Assembly (NCBI GenBank): GCA_027943245.1
Contig: JANDJZ010000052.1
Location: forward strand, 114,954 to 178,953
From: Acanthamoeba sp. SK_2022b
Lineage: Eukaryota; Discosea; Longamoebia; Acanthamoebidae
Direction: 5' to 3'
Length of the DNA stretch: 64,000 nt
Below, in pieces: positions 61,369 through 64,000 of this stretch. Position numbers and translations under genes: made by a program. Position 1 is the first letter of the stretch. Every line of letters starts with the position of its first letter. Under the pieces are notes generated by a model. It was not told the DNA's origin and made no database searches. It saw only the letters and a program-made list of their open reading frames with translations.

Positions 61369-63054
61369 ATGGGGGGCTGCAAGTCCAAGCCCAGCACCAA
61401 GCCGCGCGCCAGGAGCAAGAACGCCGAAGACGACAAGCCAGCGAGCGGCGACGGGGAGGTCGCCCCCCTCGCCTCCAACAAGGAGAAAAGGCCCAAAGCC
61501 GCGGAGGAAGGAAAGGGGTCGCGCAGGGGCACTACTGGCAGGGGCACTGGACGGATGGGGGATCTTGAGGAAGAGAAGAAGGCTATCTCGGACAACGTGC
61601 GTGGAGGTAAGTTCCTCGACTACTACTTTGTTGGGCCAGAGATTGGACGGTAGCGTCAAGCCTTCTCCACTCCCCTTCTCCACCTCCTGTCTAATCGTGA
61701 CGCAGCGGCGGCTATTCGACTGTCTACGAGGTGACGTCCAAGGCCACCAACGAACGATGCGCAGTGAAGTGCATTGAAAAGAGGATTATGGAGAAGGGAC
61801 GCAACATCAAGCTCCTGAGAAGGTATACCTTCGCTTGCCTCCTCTGTACCACTACGACAGCGAAGCTCAACCCACTGAAACACACGTCGCCATCACCACC
61901 GCAACAGAGAGATAGATAACATGCTGCACGTGGACCACCCCAACGTGCTGAAGCTGATGGAAATTTTTGAGGACGACAAATGGTTCTACATGGTGATGGA
62001 GTTCATGCAAGGAGGCGAGCTCTTCGAGAAGATCGTTCAGCGCGGCCGCTACTCGGAACGTGATGCTGCCCAGATATTCAAGCAGATCGTGTCCGGCGTG
62101 CAGTACCTCCACGACAAGGGTATTGCCCACCGGTATGTACTCGACGTCCTCGATCACCAACCACACGCGGCCTTTCTGCTCACACGTAGCGCAGTGATCT
62201 GAAGCCGGAGAACGTGCTGTCTGCTGACGATGGGGACGGCTACGAGAAGATCAAGATCGCCGATTTTGGGTTTTCCAAGGCGTTCGACGAGAGCACCCTG
62301 CGCACCAGCTGCGGGTCGCCCAACTACGTCGGTACCGTTGAACGCTCCATTCTTCCCCCCTTCGCACGTGCTGCTCTCTTCCTCTCTGGAACCTCATCCC
62401 TGTTGACGGTCGCCTCCTCATTGACTACAGCGCCTGAAATTTTGACCGAGGACCACTACGACAAGAGCGTAGACATCTGGAGTCTTGGGGTGATCCTGTA
62501 CATACTGTGCGTCTCACCTGCTCTCATCAGGCGAATCGGCCCAGTCGTTAATGGGCCCAATGTGTGTGTCGCGGTGCAGCCTCTGCGGATATCCGCCTTT
62601 CTACGCCAAGACCAACCCTGAGCTGTTCAAGAAGATCATGGCGTGTCAGTACGACTTTGACGACAAGAGGTGGCTCACCATATCCGAGTCAGGTAGGTCA
62701 CCCGACCAGCCGCCACCAAGATCAGCCTGGTCCCCATCGCCGGCTAAGAGGATACTTGTGGTGTGTACAGCTAAGGACCTAATCAGGAAGCTTCTTGTGA
62801 GGGATCCCGAACAGCGCCCCTCGGCGCAGGAGATTTTGCAGCACCCCTGGGTAAGGACCGCCGATCAGAGCGACGATCTCGAGAGCTCCTGCATCGACCT
62901 CCGTACACTCCCTCCCCACTTTTCCTGAAGCTTCTGTCTCCGACTGGGGCTCACCAGGGGACGCTTGCCGCACACAGTGAAACTGGCCGAGTACAATGTC
63001 AAGAGGAAGGAGCAAAAGGCAGAGCTGACGCACGTCTTGTCGGCTCCCATTTGA
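61369..63054 (+). CDS. CaMK-group protein kinase, N-terminally acylated type
   Basis: Eight exons (61369-61649, 61706-61822, 61908-62132, 62195-62331, 62431-62506, 62580-62692, 62771-62902, 62978-63054) give 385 residues. MGGCKSK combines a myristoylation glycine with a palmitoylation-type cysteine and a basic patch. A Lys/Glu-rich linker of 85 residues precedes the kinase: GRGGYSTVYEV, CAVKCIEKR, EFMQGGELFEKIV, AHRDLKPENVL, IADFGFSKAFDES, GSPNYVAPEILTEDHYDKSV, WSLGVILYILLCGYPPFY and LLVRDPEQRPSAQEIL. All catalytic residues are present. The order and spacing fit CaMK/DCLK-like kinases. The C-terminal stretch LKLAEYNVKRKEQKAELTHV may be an autoinhibitory helix; a calmodulin site is not proven. 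The last junction was chosen by phase. Confidence 0.9.
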
Positions 63055-63348
63055 GTCAGCTCTTCAGCCGCGACCTGTATCATAAGCGCAAGGGCCTGAC
63101 CTCTTCTCCCACCTTCGCTCCCCGTCCCCTTCTTCCTCTACCTGAGCAGTTTTTGTTCTGTTTGTTTTGTACAGCTCTACAAACGTTAAGCTTCGTCTCC
63201 ACCTCTTCGTCTCTCCTCTCTCGTCTCCTCCTATTGCTTCTCTTGCGTGTGGTGTTGATCGATCCCGGAATAAATAGAAATATCCTTCCCTCTCTTCGCT
63301 CCAACGAACGCTCAGCTCTGGCTGTGCGGCAGCGGGAGGGGGTGGCGC
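63055..63348. other. 3' spacer of two convergent genes
   Basis: A 294-base pyrimidine-rich region between the CaMK stop and the bromodomain-like stop. An AATAAA occurs at 63270-63275. No gene is seen. Confidence 0.4.
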
Positions 63349-63864
63349 CTAGTCCTCCTTGCGCAGCTTGACGGGCAGCTTGATTTTCACTTTGGTAGAC
63401 CCGGCCGTCGAAGTCACGCGGGGCACGGAAGCGGAGTGCACCGGCGACGAGGGCGATGAGCTGAAGTGGAACGACGCCGAGGGCGAGGCCGGCACCGAAG
63501 ACGACGGCGTCGTTGATCGCGGCGTGCCCGACCTCGAGGTGGTCTTTGACGACGGCCGCGACGAGCGACCTCCCGACGACGACTTGGGCGTGTAGGGCGT
63601 AGATGTCGCCGCCGCCGACTTTTGGCCGCCGCCCGAGCGTGGGCGGGATGGGGCGGGAGCTGGTGGCGCGGGCGCGGTGTCCTCGCCCTCCCCCGGTGCG
63701 CCGACGAGGGCCTCGAGCTCTTGGATCTCGGTCTCGTTCTCGCGAAGGGCCTCAATGCATATCTTGACGAGGGTGTCAGCCAGCGGCGGGAGCATCGGGA
63801 AGCGCGTCTCGCAGTACTTGTGGCAGTTGGACGCCATCAGCTGCATGTCCGCCAGGAACGCATT
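63349..63864 (-). CDS. bromodomain-like protein, C-terminal exon only
   Basis: The last exon of a gene that enters from the right edge, acceptor at 63865 and stop at 63349-63351. Its start NAFLADMQLMASNCHKYCET resembles the end of a bromodomain (F-x2-D-x2-LM-x2-NC-x2-Y), whose asparagine binds acetyl-lysine. The rest is an acidic helix, then a Pro/Ser/Arg-rich region (GGRSSRPSSKTTSRS) and a basic end KVKIKLPVKLRKED. Most of the domain lies outside the window, so the call is moderate. Confidence 0.55.
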   Translation of the reverse strand, partial: NAFLADMQLMASNCHKYCETRFPMLPPLADTLVKICIEALRENETEIQELEALVGAPGEGEDTAPAPPAPAPSRPRSGGGQKSAAATSTPYTPKSSSGGRSSRPSSKTTSRSGTPRSTTPSSSVPASPSASFHFSSSPSSPVHSASVPRVTSTAGSTKVKIKLPVKLRKED

Positions 63865-63934
63865 CTGGATGTTCGCCAAACGTTAGCGAGCGAGCGAGAA
63901 AGAGAGAGAGAGAGCGTCATTCAATGCGTATGCG

Positions 63935-63936
<2 letters not shown>

Positions 63937-64000
<64 letters not shown>
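63937..64000 (+). repeat. GT dinucleotide microsatellite at window edge
   Basis: An unbroken GT run to the last base, probably within an intron of the bromodomain-like gene. Confidence 0.85.

Noticed and set aside
63279..63315. ATATCCTT resembling a U12-type donor
   Set aside because: It is in a non-coding 3' spacer with no exon before it and no branch-site match.

Overview
The window looks like nuclear DNA of a free-living amoebozoan, most like Acanthamoeba. This is inferred from GC-rich coding sequence, very dense genes with 50-600 base spacers, many short introns (about 50-150 bases, GT-AG with some GC-AG), dinucleotide and pentanucleotide microsatellites inside introns, and the mix of eukaryotic families. 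Nothing resembles a bacterial operon, virus or CRISPR locus. All gene models are hand-spliced: exon borders were chosen so that phases match and conserved domains join. Most are therefore firm to the base, but a few junctions (named in the entries) are not resolved.

Layout, left to right. 0-13.6 kb: a LIM-type zinc-finger gene running off the left edge (-), a sugar-transporter-like MFS gene (+), pirin (-), a secreted ependymin-like protein (-), a membrane-anchored YtcJ-type amidohydrolase (-), V-ATPase subunit E (+) and an NADH-cytochrome b5 reductase-like enzyme (-). 13.6-14.6 kb: a gene-free island that looks poorer in GC and may hold a decayed transposase fragment. 14.6-26.5 kb: an ankyrin/F-box/Ras-like fusion (-), a triose-phosphate/nucleotide-sugar type transporter (-), SEC61 gamma (+), the minor-spliceosome protein U11/U12-25K (+), a kelch-BTB protein (+) and a BAR-domain protein (-). 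26.7-35.2 kb: an MRG-domain chromatin protein (-), a tiny intronless zinc-ribbon gene (+), a RING-H2 protein (+) and the mitochondrial presequence protease PreP (-, 24 exons). 35.3-42.6 kb: a 2H-phosphoesterase-like protein (+), proteasome assembly chaperone 2 (-), an F-box/WD40 protein (+) and a beta-glucuronidase (+, 16 exons). 42.8-49.5 kb: the TORC2 subunit Rictor/Pianissimo (+). 49.9-64 kb: a METTL21-like methyltransferase (-), a PAK/STE20 kinase with CRIB domain (-), a TTLL12-like protein with a long new N-terminal region (+), a twin CX9C mitochondrial protein (+), two adjacent kinases that both start with acylation-type N-termini (+), and a bromodomain-like protein running off the right edge (-).

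The genes do not form one pathway. Several have linked themes: protein turnover (two F-box proteins, a RING protein, a BTB protein, PSMG2, PreP), signalling at membranes (Rictor, PAK, two MG-start kinases, BAR protein) and membrane transport or secretion (V-ATPase E, SEC61 gamma, two transporters). The most unusual content is the ankyrin/F-box/GTPase fusion whose GTPase part keeps only the P-loop, the extended TTLL12-like gene with a probable one-base frame error near 57.30 kb, several GC-AG introns, and evidence for a minor spliceosome.
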